A DNA stretch of 12,423 nt from positions 1-12,423 of the forward strand of contig CALJUK010000306.1 of the NCBI GenBank assembly GCA_937975745.1, given 5' to 3'. This DNA comes from an uncultured Planctomycetaceae bacterium (lineage in GTDB: Bacteria; Planctomycetota; Planctomycetia; Planctomycetales; Planctomycetaceae). Under the pieces are notes generated by a model. That model saw only the letters and a program-made list of their open reading frames with translations, was not told the origin of the DNA and did no database searches. Shown here one piece after another: positions 1-6,174 of the stretch (position 1 is its first letter; every line of letters starts with the position of its first letter). Both the position numbers and the translations under genes were made by a program.

Positions 1-52
1 GCGTAGCTGCGCGCCTCTGTAGCTGTCGCGTCATCGCATGTTGGTTTCGTGA

Positions 53-535
53 TTAGGTCTCTACCGTCATGCCATGAACCTTGCCATCCTCATGCGTCTG
101 GTCACTCGCTATGTCGAACACATAGACGTTTTCTTCTCCGCCGCGCACGGGGTGGGGAGGGGGGCCGCAGTACGGGGCGCAAACGACCGTTGGCAGCCCT
201 CGCTGCTGTCTCTCATAAATCAGGTTGAATGATGTGTCGAGGAACGGCTGCGCGTTGGAGTCAACGCCGAGATACATGTCCGGCGCGTTGTCGCTGTCGA
301 GCATGACGATCACGTCGAAGCCGCCCTCTTTGGCGTCTCGGACAACCTTGTTCCGCTCCATCGTTAGTGGGATGTCGCCATACACCTGCGTTCCAACTCG
401 CCCGATGCGTTCATCCTTTGCCATCGTTCCAGATGCCTTCGCAAGCCAGAGGGCGATCTCAGGAAGGACGGTGCGAACGCCACCATTTCCGGCGTACGCG
501 AACATGGCAATCAGGACATCAAGCTTCTTCGCCAC
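53..535 (-). CDS. Phage-type glycosyltransferase (GT-A-like), apparently shortened
   Basis: A 160-residue protein resembling the short glycosyltransferases found in environmental phages. It shows a GNGG motif (residues 17-20), T58..RN62, a DSD metal-binding-type motif (80-82, in a hydrophobic strand ending MLDSD), the PYCGPPPHP segment (121-130) and GGEENVYVF (132-140). Family knowledge: the DXD motif binds the metal-nucleotide-sugar. The acceptor is unknown. The start is GTG at 535; it is preceded by GAGGAG 7 bases upstream and lies 2 bases after the stop of the upstream gene, so the two are probably coupled. It ends at a TAA (55-53), shorter than I expect for this family. The same frame stays open for 17 codons to the window edge and includes an SR..x.A pattern like the segment that follows in relatives. 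It may be a nonsense-interrupted gene; see findings. Glycosyltransferase identity is fairly likely, completeness uncertain. Confidence 0.7.
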   Translation of the reverse strand: MAKKLDVLIAMFAYAGNGGVRTVLPEIALWLAKASGTMAKDERIGRVGTQVYGDIPLTMERNKVVRDAKEGGFDVIVMLDSDNAPDMYLGVDSNAQPFLDTSFNLIYERQQRGLPTVVCAPYCGPPPHPVRGGEENVYVFDIASDQTHEDGKVHGMTVET

Positions 536-537
536 AG

Positions 538-828
538 TTACTCCTCGGTCGTTTTGAACACAGATACGCCTTGCACGGTAATTGAACCGTCCCCATTCCG
601 CTTCACGCAGTCGTGTTCACGGAAATATTCTGCCCAGTCGTTAACCGACACAAACACAGTTGAACGACCATCGGACAGTGCTGCCGCAACATGACGGTCA
701 ATGTTGGTCTCGGGCTCCTTGTAATGTGGCGGATCTGGTTCCGGGCAAACACTGAGGTAAATCGAGCAACCCACCATCACGGTAAATAGGCCTATCACTA
801 TGCAGTGCCACCACTGGAAATCAGGCAT
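538..828 (-). CDS. Small membrane-anchored phage protein, unknown function
   Basis: A 96-residue protein not recognised as a named family. Residues about 8-27 form one strongly hydrophobic segment, followed by a proline- and acid-rich stretch (CPEPDPPHYKEPE) and a soluble C-terminal half. The hydrophobic segment contains MVGC (18-21), which resembles a lipobox, but the N-terminus lacks the positive charges expected of a lipoprotein signal, so a simple N-terminal anchor is as likely. Start ATG at 828 has a GAGG 5 bases upstream. Its first 31 bases overlap the end of the 45-residue membrane protein gene at 798-935, and its stop lies 2 bases before the glycosyltransferase GTG. A spanin-like or other envelope role is possible from the pairing of two small overlapping membrane proteins, but nothing in the sequence proves it. 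Confidence 0.65.
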   Translation of the reverse strand: MPDFQWWHCIVIGLFTVMVGCSIYLSVCPEPDPPHYKEPETNIDRHVAAALSDGRSTVFVSVNDWAEYFREHDCVKRNGDGSITVQGVSVFKTTEE

Positions 829-935
829 CGGAACCTCGCTTTAACCCACATAAAGGCGATGATCGCCACGCACAAGACGCATGCGATGGCCGTTGGAATC
901 CAGCACGCCACAAGTCTCTTAACGAACTCATTCAT
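798..935 (-). CDS. Very small membrane protein (45 residues)
   Basis: This 45-codon gene is hidden between two larger ones. The ATG (935-933) overlaps the stop of the DUF7694-like gene as ATGA. The frame runs to TAG at 800-798, overlapping the next gene by 31 bases. The product begins MNEFVKRLVACWIP, has one hydrophobic segment (about residues 11-31) and then a positively charged tail (VKARFR), so an N-out or N-in single-pass membrane protein is expected. An AGGGG lies 10 bases before the ATG. It fills a gap of about 100 bases that would otherwise be empty in a very compact operon. Function unknown; a holin- or spanin-like accessory role is only a guess. Confidence 0.55.
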   Translation of the reverse strand: MNEFVKRLVACWIPTAIACVLCVAIIAFMWVKARFRCLISSGGTA

Positions 936-1321
936 CCGACCGCATCCCCTGGTGGCCGTGGTATTTCAACCCCGATCGGCTTCCACATATGAAGCGTGTA
1001 GGGGTGGACGTTGATGTGATCGCTCTTCGGAACATGAAACTGGATGACAGTTTCATTCTCGCCCCAGAATATATCCTTAATGAAATCCATCTCCTGCCAG
1101 CGGGGACAACGCACAGGGGTTGAGACACTCACGTGCTCCCATCGAATGGGACCAAGTTTCTGTCCGTCCCAGCCCGACGCGTCTGAGGCGACCACCGTAA
1201 GTATCTCTCGTCTTGGCCCTGGAATCAGGAAGATGCCGTTCGCCCCGTAGGACGAATCGCTTCCTGCTGGGCCAGTCCGAACCCTGTACTTCTCAATCTT
1301 TTGCGTCGGGTTCTCTCGCAT
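932..1321 (-). CDS. DUF7694-like phage protein
   Basis: A 129-residue protein with a conserved-looking core: WEHVSVS (61-67), P73-x-W75-x-EM78, KDxFW (82-86), E90, QFH (94-96), HP (106-107) and LHxW (110-113). This spacing matches what I know of the DUF7694 family, short proteins found in phages and prophages with no established biochemical role. The ATG at 1321 shares its A with the stop of the upstream gene (TGATG), so translation is probably coupled; the nearest purine-rich Shine-Dalgarno candidate (AGAGG) is a little far at about 10 bases. Its stop overlaps the start of the 45-residue membrane protein (ATGA). The family assignment is from motif memory, not a search. Confidence 0.7.
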   Translation of the reverse strand: MRENPTQKIEKYRVRTGPAGSDSSYGANGIFLIPGPRREILTVVASDASGWDGQKLGPIRWEHVSVSTPVRCPRWQEMDFIKDIFWGENETVIQFHVPKSDHINVHPYTLHMWKPIGVEIPRPPGDAVG

Positions 1322-2136
1322 CAGATTGCGGCCTCTAGAACAGGATCGACTTCTTCGACGTCCGCCGGATCGCCGTTAGGCCACTCGATGAAGGCGGCAT
1401 CGCTGTCGATGATGTCAGCTGGGGTGTCGCCGATTGGCTCTTCGTCGATGATGTCGGCCGGAGTGTCGTCGAATCCGCCACCACCAGGGGCCACCCCGTC
1501 GTCATTCCCGCCATCGTCATAGTAGTAGTACGGATCGGACGTCCCGTTGGGGTTCGGTGCCCCTTCGCCGGCTGCAAGGTCCGGATTGATCGGGAACACA
1601 AAGTTGACGGCATTTCCTTGAGAGTCGTAGAAGTCCCATCCAGAATTTGAGGCCCCTTCGAGAACTTCTTCGTGGTACGCGGCGTCATCCGCGTCGAAGA
1701 ACACCTCCCATGTCACCCAGTTGCCCGATCCATCGTCACAATCAGTCGGGATTTTTGGCATGCGATCCCGGAAATGATGACCGGATGCATTGATCTCATT
1801 GCCTTCGCCATCCGTGACGTAAATCTCGCCATTCCATGGTCCTAAGTCGATCCCAATCCGCAACTCAATGACCGCTCCGTCGTCATTGATGTAGTTTTGG
1901 TTGACCATCTGAACTGTGTAGCCGGCATCTGTAGCCGCATCCCGCAAGGGGATCGCCCCCTCGTAGTAGTGGTCGGCGCCAGCGTCATCCGTGTAACCAG
2001 CCGGGATGATCGTCCAGCCGTGCGGGGCAATCAGGTAGTCGACCCCGTTTGCCGTCAACGTCTCAAGTGCCGTGAGCAGCACGCGCTCCTCAAGGACTTC
2101 AGCCGCTACTACGTTTGTTGTGTTCCTGCGTCGCAT
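1321..2136 (-). CDS. LEPR-XLL-motif protein, acidic and likely exported
   Basis: A 271-residue protein from the chosen start. It opens with MRRRN and then VLEERVLLTA (residues 14-23), the arrangement of the planctomycete LEPR-XLL N-terminal motif found on exported or surface proteins. The remainder is rich in Asp, Glu, Gly and Tyr, with YYYYDDGG and GGGG stretches and a 13-residue tandem duplication near the C-terminus (DTPADIID twice, DNA 1406-1429 and 1445-1468). The start at 2136 has GAAGGG about 6 bases upstream. An alternative ATG at 2187 has GAGGGG 5 bases upstream and would add MSALLAAFFYPISEG, a hydrophobic lead. A more distant ATG at 2220 is less convincing. It is the first gene after the terminator and repeat at 2272-2338. 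Function unknown; a host-targeted surface or virion-exported protein is inferred from the motif only. Confidence 0.75.
   Translation of the reverse strand: MRRRNTTNVVAAEVLEERVLLTALETLTANGVDYLIAPHGWTIIPAGYTDDAGADHYYEGAIPLRDAATDAGYTVQMVNQNYINDDGAVIELRIGIDLGPWNGEIYVTDGEGNEINASGHHFRDRMPKIPTDCDDGSGNWVTWEVFFDADDAAYHEEVLEGASNSGWDFYDSQGNAVNFVFPINPDLAAGEGAPNPNGTSDPYYYYDDGGNDDGVAPGGGGFDDTPADIIDEEPIGDTPADIIDSDAAFIEWPNGDPADVEEVDPVLEAAI
1406..1468 (-). repeat. Tandem 13-codon duplication inside the LEPR-XLL gene
   Basis: Two 24-base segments (1406-1429 and 1445-1468) differ at 3 positions and are spaced 39 bases apart. They encode DTPADIID twice in an acidic C-terminal region. The duplication is in frame and the intervening residues differ. 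Confidence 0.75.
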
Positions 2137-2271
2137 TCGGATCCCTTCACTGATGGGGTAAAAGAAAGCGGCGAGGAGTGCGGACATACACCCCTCGCCT
2201 GCGTCCATTCTATTGCACATCCGTGCTGGCGGCCTCTATTCCGCCATCGCTCCTGTAGAAAAGGCTTACGC

Positions 2272-2296
2272 CCTCACTATCGGACCACACTCCAGC
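2272..2296 (-). repeat. 25-bp perfect inverted repeat, left copy
   Basis: Read on the minus strand this copy begins GCTGGAGTGTGG and ends GATAGTGAGG. It is identical over 25 bases to the plus-strand copy at 6266-6290; identity stops abruptly at both ends. It lies between the capsid-operon terminator (2305-2338) and the start of the LEPR-XLL gene, in non-coding DNA. Its orientation relative to the downstream gene is the same as that of the right copy relative to the recombinase gene. It could be a recombination site, or a promoter/operator. Confidence 0.85.
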
Positions 2297-2304
2297 CGCG
2301 CACG

Positions 2305-2338
2305 AAAAAAACGCCAACTGCCTATTGACAGTCGGCGT
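2305..2338 (-). terminator. Intrinsic terminator of the capsid operon
   Basis: On the minus strand a 10-bp stem (ACGCCGACTG pairing with CAGTTGGCGT, one G-T wobble) closes an 8-base loop and is followed by a run of six further T residues. It begins 43 bases after the stop codon of the decoration-like gene at 2382 and is correctly oriented to end leftward transcription of the capsid block. The left operon therefore needs its own promoter between here and about 2190. Confidence 0.85.
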
Positions 2339-2381
2339 TTACGTCGCCGGAGGGCACCGGGACAACCACTTCCATCGTGGA

Positions 2382-3002
2382 TTATTCGTCGATCAGAAGA
2401 TCGACCAGGACGTCCGCGTTCGTGTTGGCGGTGGTCTTGGCGCTCATCGCCACACCGATGCGGTTCTGAATCTGATCAGCCAGCGGCTGAGTTGCACCCG
2501 TCAAGACTTGGCCGTTGATCCGTCCTGCGGTGGTCGCACCACTGGTCGCCGCAGTCAGAGCCACCAAGTTCTCGCCGTCAGCGATGACGTTCTCAGCATC
2601 ACCGGCCAGGGATGTCTTCACCAGGGCCGGACCCTTGACCATCAGCCAGAAGAGATCGCCGATCGCAACACCGCCAGACGGCAGTTTGTCGTCAACAACA
2701 CCGGCCACAGCAGCGGCAGTCGCCGTTCCATAGCCGTCAACTCGCTTGCCACGATAGTCGGCTTGCCACGTCACGACACGACCGGGCGTCAGTGCGACAG
2801 CGGCCGTGTTTCGAACCAGGATACAGGTGGTCGTTCGGGATGAGGCCTTCGTCTGAGCCCCCATGCCCGTCACCGCCTCTTCGTCAGCAAACTCTTGGAC
2901 AAAACCTTCCTTGTCCACCGAGTTGCCATAGGCATCGGAATCCACCGCGCCGCCGTGCCACGTTTGCCCCCGCCGAGGAAGGCTGGAAACTTTATCACTC
3001 AT
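2382..3002 (-). CDS. Probable capsid decoration or head-associated structural protein
   Basis: A 206-residue protein encoded downstream of the major capsid gene in the same operon. A central region (about 55-130) has the look of small beta-rich head proteins: repeated short hydrophobic strands separated by Gly, with NTAAVALTPGRVV, AGVVDDKLPSGGVA (100-113) and GDLFWLMVKGP (115-125). The C-terminal part is Ala/Thr-rich. There are no catalytic motifs. Its ATG lies inside the 3' end of the HNH gene (8-base overlap, ATGAGTGA), with GGAG 8 bases upstream, so its ribosome binding site is supplied by the HNH coding sequence. The gene is followed by a clear intrinsic terminator. Position and composition suggest a decoration or cement protein; head completion or fibre proteins are alternatives. 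Confidence 0.65.
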   Translation of the reverse strand: MSDKVSSLPRRGQTWHGGAVDSDAYGNSVDKEGFVQEFADEEAVTGMGAQTKASSRTTTCILVRNTAAVALTPGRVVTWQADYRGKRVDGYGTATAAAVAGVVDDKLPSGGVAIGDLFWLMVKGPALVKTSLAGDAENVIADGENLVALTAATSGATTAGRINGQVLTGATQPLADQIQNRIGVAMSAKTTANTNADVLVDLLIDE

Positions 3003-3702
3003 CGCTTTTCTCCGTTCCTGGGGGACTCCAGTTCGTGTTGAGTATCGCCCGGCACCAAAACATCAAATCTCTTGGACCAAGCAGACCTTTCATCATGTTT
3101 GCCTGATAGCAGACCAGATGAATATTTCCTTTCGTGTACCCCTTACGGGAATCGATCCGATCGATAGACACATTCGTGGGCACTTTACCTCTCCCGCGAA
3201 TATAGGTCATCCCGACGCCTGATACGGGGCAACGTCCTTCTTGCTCCTGCCAAATCTCCCAAAGCAACTCGGGTGTCACATCCGAATCGCGGTGAAGGTT
3301 CAACCTCCGGTCGCTTTTCCTGTTTCCCGATGATGCATGGCTCCCAGCCAGTCGCTTCAGAGCCAACTGAACCTCTTCGTCTCGGTCCCCATGAGTCCGA
3401 CCACCTTGACAGAACTTACATCGAGGATCGAGACCATCCGATGAGAGCCTGCTCCCCTTGTGGAACTCGCTCTCATGTCTCCACTTCAAGCATCGTTGAC
3501 ATTGTTTTCGACCAAACGAATCTCTCAGCGAGTTTTTGGCAGGACGCCCCGCCTTCCTTCCCGCTGACTTCTTCTTCCGCTTTGCCGCACGACACGCCTT
3601 GCAGATATTCATCAACCCGTCGCGCCGCGAAGCGTCCTTCGAAAAAGACGACGGAGGCAACATGCCTCCACAACACCAACAATGCTTCTTCTCAGTTGCC
3701 AT
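2995..3702 (-). CDS. Free-standing HNH endonuclease with two zinc-finger motifs
   Basis: A 235-residue protein. The N-terminus has two similar CxxC...CxxC modules: C8/C11 with C34/C37, and C68/C71 with C95/C98, each containing an F..(K)..R/S.DGL stretch. They are separated by a Lys/Arg-rich linker (39-56). The C-terminal half has the HNH-type core seen in phage endonucleases: CPVSG (157-161), N176-x-SIDRID (178-183), GYTxxN (187-192) and N201..K204. Family knowledge: such proteins are DNA endonucleases, often homing enzymes in phages. The gene interrupts the capsid module between the major capsid and decoration-like genes. Start ATG at 3702 has GAGG 7 bases upstream, buried in a hairpin (3709-3754). 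It overlaps the next gene by 8 bases. Confidence 0.85.
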   Translation of the reverse strand: MATEKKHCWCCGGMLPPSSFSKDASRRDGLMNICKACRAAKRKKKSAGRKAGRPAKNSLRDSFGRKQCQRCLKWRHESEFHKGSRLSSDGLDPRCKFCQGGRTHGDRDEEVQLALKRLAGSHASSGNRKSDRRLNLHRDSDVTPELLWEIWQEQEGRCPVSGVGMTYIRGRGKVPTNVSIDRIDSRKGYTKGNIHLVCYQANMMKGLLGPRDLMFWCRAILNTNWSPPGTEKSDE

Positions 3703-3708
3703 CTTCTG

Positions 3709-3754
3709 CCCTCGTGAATGGGTTTGAGGAGACTCAAACTACCACTCACGAAGG
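3709..3754 (-). promoter_or_regulatory. RNA hairpin covering the HNH ribosome binding site
   Basis: On the minus strand 46 bases fold into one long hairpin: an outer 13-bp stem (two G-U wobbles), a 2-base bulge (UA), an inner perfect 7-bp stem (GUUUGAG/CUCAAAC) and a UCUC tetraloop. The 3' arm contains the GAGG (3713-3710) that is the only good Shine-Dalgarno of the HNH gene, 7 bases before its ATG. No T-run follows, so it is not an intrinsic terminator. A second, smaller perfect hairpin (6-bp stem, 3762-3777) lies between it and the capsid stop codon. Confidence 0.7.
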
Positions 3755-3785
3755 CCCTGTTACCATAGTTTTATGGTCGTTTTCC

Positions 3786-4895
3786 TTAGGCGCGGTTTTT
3801 GAATTCTGCGACATGTTTCGGCTGGTACTTGGCATTGCCGTAGAAGCCAGTACCCCACAACCATGACCATGCCGTGCGGGGATCTTTGTCCGGGCCTTCC
3901 ATCCAGAAGAGTTCCGGGAAGAGCGAGCACAGTTCGATCGTGGAGAGGTTCAGCGAGTACCCCGTGTCAACCGGGCAATCGAAGTCCGGATAGAGGCCAA
4001 CGCCGTCTTCATTGAGGACTTGACCGAAGCCGAGGTCCTGCGACTCCTTGTGCGGCACGTTGATCCGCGTCTTGACTTCCTGTGCGTTCTTGTACCCCTG
4101 GAAGAGGTTCGAGGCCATTGGCATCAAGGTTGGCATTCCGTCCTTGCCGCCGGTCGTCGTCATCCAGGTGATCGTCTGGCTGATGACTCGCCAAGCGTTC
4201 GCTTCCCACGTCGTCGAGCCAGTGCCCCAGTTCGTCGAGGACCAGTTGACGAGCTTCGGCGAGAAGAAGTCGTAGTCCGCGGTCCCGTTGCCGTTGGGCC
4301 AGTCAGACGCAAGATCAGCGTTTGGCGATGTGCCGAGATCAGCTGACCAGGAACCTGAGATGTTGCCGGGATTTGTCGAAAGACTCGTTTCGCCGTAGGT
4401 GTCGCTGGGACGAGCAATGAGGTCCGCCGCAGTCACCGTGCCTTCGCCAAGGAAGGTTTTGAGGCCGTGAACGTTGTTCTCGCGACCAGCCGACGAGCCA
4501 TCCTTGTACAACTCCGCACAGAAGTTGTCGCTGATGGATGTCATCAGGTTGTTCTGCTTGCCCTGGAACACCTTCACCAGGGCTTCCGCGCCTTGGTTCA
4601 TCGCGTTCTGCTTCTTGGACATGGTGTCCGTGCCGACGTAACCACGCCAGTCGACAGTGACCTGTCGATAAGCATCGTGGTTGGAGAAGTCGATCACGCC
4701 ACCATCGCCGTAAGCAGAGATCGGCGGCTGGCTGAACATGACCTGCCAAGTGCACTTGTCGCCACTGCAATTGTACATGATGCGGCCACGCTTCCGGAGC
4801 ATGGCCAACAGCAGACGCTTTCGAAGGGTGAGGTTCGACGCGCCCTTGAGGTACTTGTCCCGCGTCGTGTTGACAATTCCAATCCACTCAGCCAT
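3786..4895 (-). CDS. Major capsid protein
   Basis: A 369-residue protein in the expected place, directly after the scaffold-like gene. The N-terminal pattern (TTRDKYLKG..NLTLRKRLLLAMLRKRGRI, about 10-39), the RGYVGTD segment (84-90), an N..QGAEALVKVFQGK helix (100-113) and ELYKDG followed by HGLKTFLG (143-150) resemble a capsid family common in environmental tailed phages. The composition (many Trp, Tyr and Asn, no transmembrane segments, no catalytic motif) suits a shell protein. Start ATG at 4895 has AAGGAG 7 bases upstream, the strongest ribosome binding site in the operon, as expected for an abundant protein. It lies 46 bases after the scaffold stop. The exact fold group (HK97-like is expected of tailed phages) is an inference. 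Confidence 0.78.
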   Translation of the reverse strand: MAEWIGIVNTTRDKYLKGASNLTLRKRLLLAMLRKRGRIMYNCSGDKCTWQVMFSQPPISAYGDGGVIDFSNHDAYRQVTVDWRGYVGTDTMSKKQNAMNQGAEALVKVFQGKQNNLMTSISDNFCAELYKDGSSAGRENNVHGLKTFLGEGTVTAADLIARPSDTYGETSLSTNPGNISGSWSADLGTSPNADLASDWPNGNGTADYDFFSPKLVNWSSTNWGTGSTTWEANAWRVISQTITWMTTTGGKDGMPTLMPMASNLFQGYKNAQEVKTRINVPHKESQDLGFGQVLNEDGVGLYPDFDCPVDTGYSLNLSTIELCSLFPELFWMEGPDKDPRTAWSWLWGTGFYGNAKYQPKHVAEFKNRA

Positions 4896-4941
4896 CTGAC
4901 GACTCCTTGCTCACTGACAGGACAAGCGTCTTTGGTTGGGA

Positions 4942-6174
4942 CTACTGAGCCCCAACCGCGTTCACAAACATGTTGGAAAGTTCCGTCTCTGTCACATCAG
5001 TGCTTACAGGAACCGGGTCAGGTTCGACGGCCGATGGTGCATGACCACCAACCTCAACAGCTCGTTGAATGAACGACTGAGCAACCTGTTCGCCAACAGT
5101 CTGATCTGGTTTTGCTGGCGATGCGGCTGGTGTCGTTTGTGCTGCTGGCGCAGATGATGCACTGTCGTTGGGGGTCGCGCCAAGTCCAGCTAGTTTTCCG
5201 GCGATCTCTACGATCGAAGCTTGGTCCGTCATGCCCTTTTCTTGAAGGTATCGGACGTGCTTTTCGAACTCAGCCCCCTTGGGCGACCACATCACTTTTC
5301 CGGTCGTCTCGTCTGTCACATAAAGCTCAGACGCATGTTGCTGCTCGAACGCCTGGACGGCGTTCTGAGCGGCTGTCGCACTCGATTGAGCGGCAAGAAC
5401 TTCCTGAACTCGTCGCTCAACCAACCGATTGATCGGCTCTTCGAATTTTGAGTAGAGCTTCTGGTAGGGGTTAGACCGAGTGAGGTCCCCCCAGAAATCG
5501 GCCGAGTGCGCCGCCGCCGCGTTGATATCGTTGATGGTGTTTCCAACGAGAAACTCTTGGCCTGGCGCCGCTGCATACCCCCCGGTCTCAGGGTCGCGAA
5601 CAACCAGACCCCGGTCGATCATCGTTTGGTACTCAGGCTTCCATAGCGGACCACCCCACGCCTGTTCGAAATGCTTCTCGAGAGACCACTCGTCAGACGG
5701 CTCCTGGGGGGTGGGCTGTGGTGCCGGATCACTCTTGGGGTCCTGTGAGGGTTGGGAAACGATCTCCCTGATCTGGTCCGCGTACGGCAGAGTTGACTTA
5801 GCAAACTTGACGTACGGCACCACCTGTTCTGTGTGCCCAATCATTCTCTGGAGCAACTCTTCCTGAGACGTCACCCCGTTGGTGTCGATCCCGAGTCCAG
5901 CAGCTTGCGACAGGAATGTGTCAAGTCCGGCTGGCGCAGGTTGCGGCTCCACGGCTGGCTGTGGAGCCGCTGGATCAGTGGCCACCGGCTGAGGTGCCGG
6001 CGCCGGAGTATCGGATGCCGGCGCTGGGTCAGATGGAACTGGGTCAACCGCTGGTGCCGGGTCTGACGACGTTGGGACCGCATCGGTGAACGCTGTCGAG
6101 AGGTCACCTTCAGTCATTCCCGCATCCGGTGTGGGGCTCGCAGAAGCTTGGCCGTTGGGAACTGGGTCTGGCAT
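4942..6174 (-). CDS. Probable capsid scaffolding/assembly protein
   Basis: A 410-residue protein from ATG at 6174, chosen because GAGG lies 6 bases upstream; a TTG 12 bases further out has no such site. It consists of a long Pro/Ala/Asp-rich disordered N-terminal region (about 1-85), a helical middle containing WSLEKHFEQAWGG and a predicted long helix around LVERRVQEVLAAQ, another Pro/Ala-rich linker, and a short C-terminal helix. Both ends carry a similar 14-residue motif, TExxLSxxFxxAV (residues 20-33 and 394-407). It is the first gene of the leftward operon and immediately precedes the major capsid gene, which is the usual place for a scaffold. No protease motif is seen. A portal-associated or minor head protein is less likely given the low complexity. 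Confidence 0.65.
   Translation of the reverse strand: MPDPVPNGQASASPTPDAGMTEGDLSTAFTDAVPTSSDPAPAVDPVPSDPAPASDTPAPAPQPVATDPAAPQPAVEPQPAPAGLDTFLSQAAGLGIDTNGVTSQEELLQRMIGHTEQVVPYVKFAKSTLPYADQIREIVSQPSQDPKSDPAPQPTPQEPSDEWSLEKHFEQAWGGPLWKPEYQTMIDRGLVVRDPETGGYAAAPGQEFLVGNTINDINAAAAHSADFWGDLTRSNPYQKLYSKFEEPINRLVERRVQEVLAAQSSATAAQNAVQAFEQQHASELYVTDETTGKVMWSPKGAEFEKHVRYLQEKGMTDQASIVEIAGKLAGLGATPNDSASSAPAAQTTPAASPAKPDQTVGEQVAQSFIQRAVEVGGHAPSAVEPDPVPVSTDVTETELSNMFVNAVGAQ

Noticed and set aside
2226..2246. Short hairpin TGGCGG/CCGCCA upstream of the LEPR-XLL gene
   Set aside because: Only 6 bp with an 8-base loop and no T-run; could form by chance in GC-rich DNA.
2272..2296. Resemblance of the repeat (CCTCACTATCGG strand) to a T7-type promoter core
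   Set aside because: The left copy would then point rightward, antisense to the decoration-like gene; no phage RNA polymerase is seen in the window; the match is partial.
1897..2328. 143-codon open frame on the plus strand
   Set aside because: It lies opposite the LEPR-XLL gene and crosses the repeat and terminator; no ribosome site or family features.
4020..4346. Plus-strand open frames opposite the capsid gene
   Set aside because: Arg/Val-rich shadow composition produced by the codon bias of the capsid gene; no independent support.
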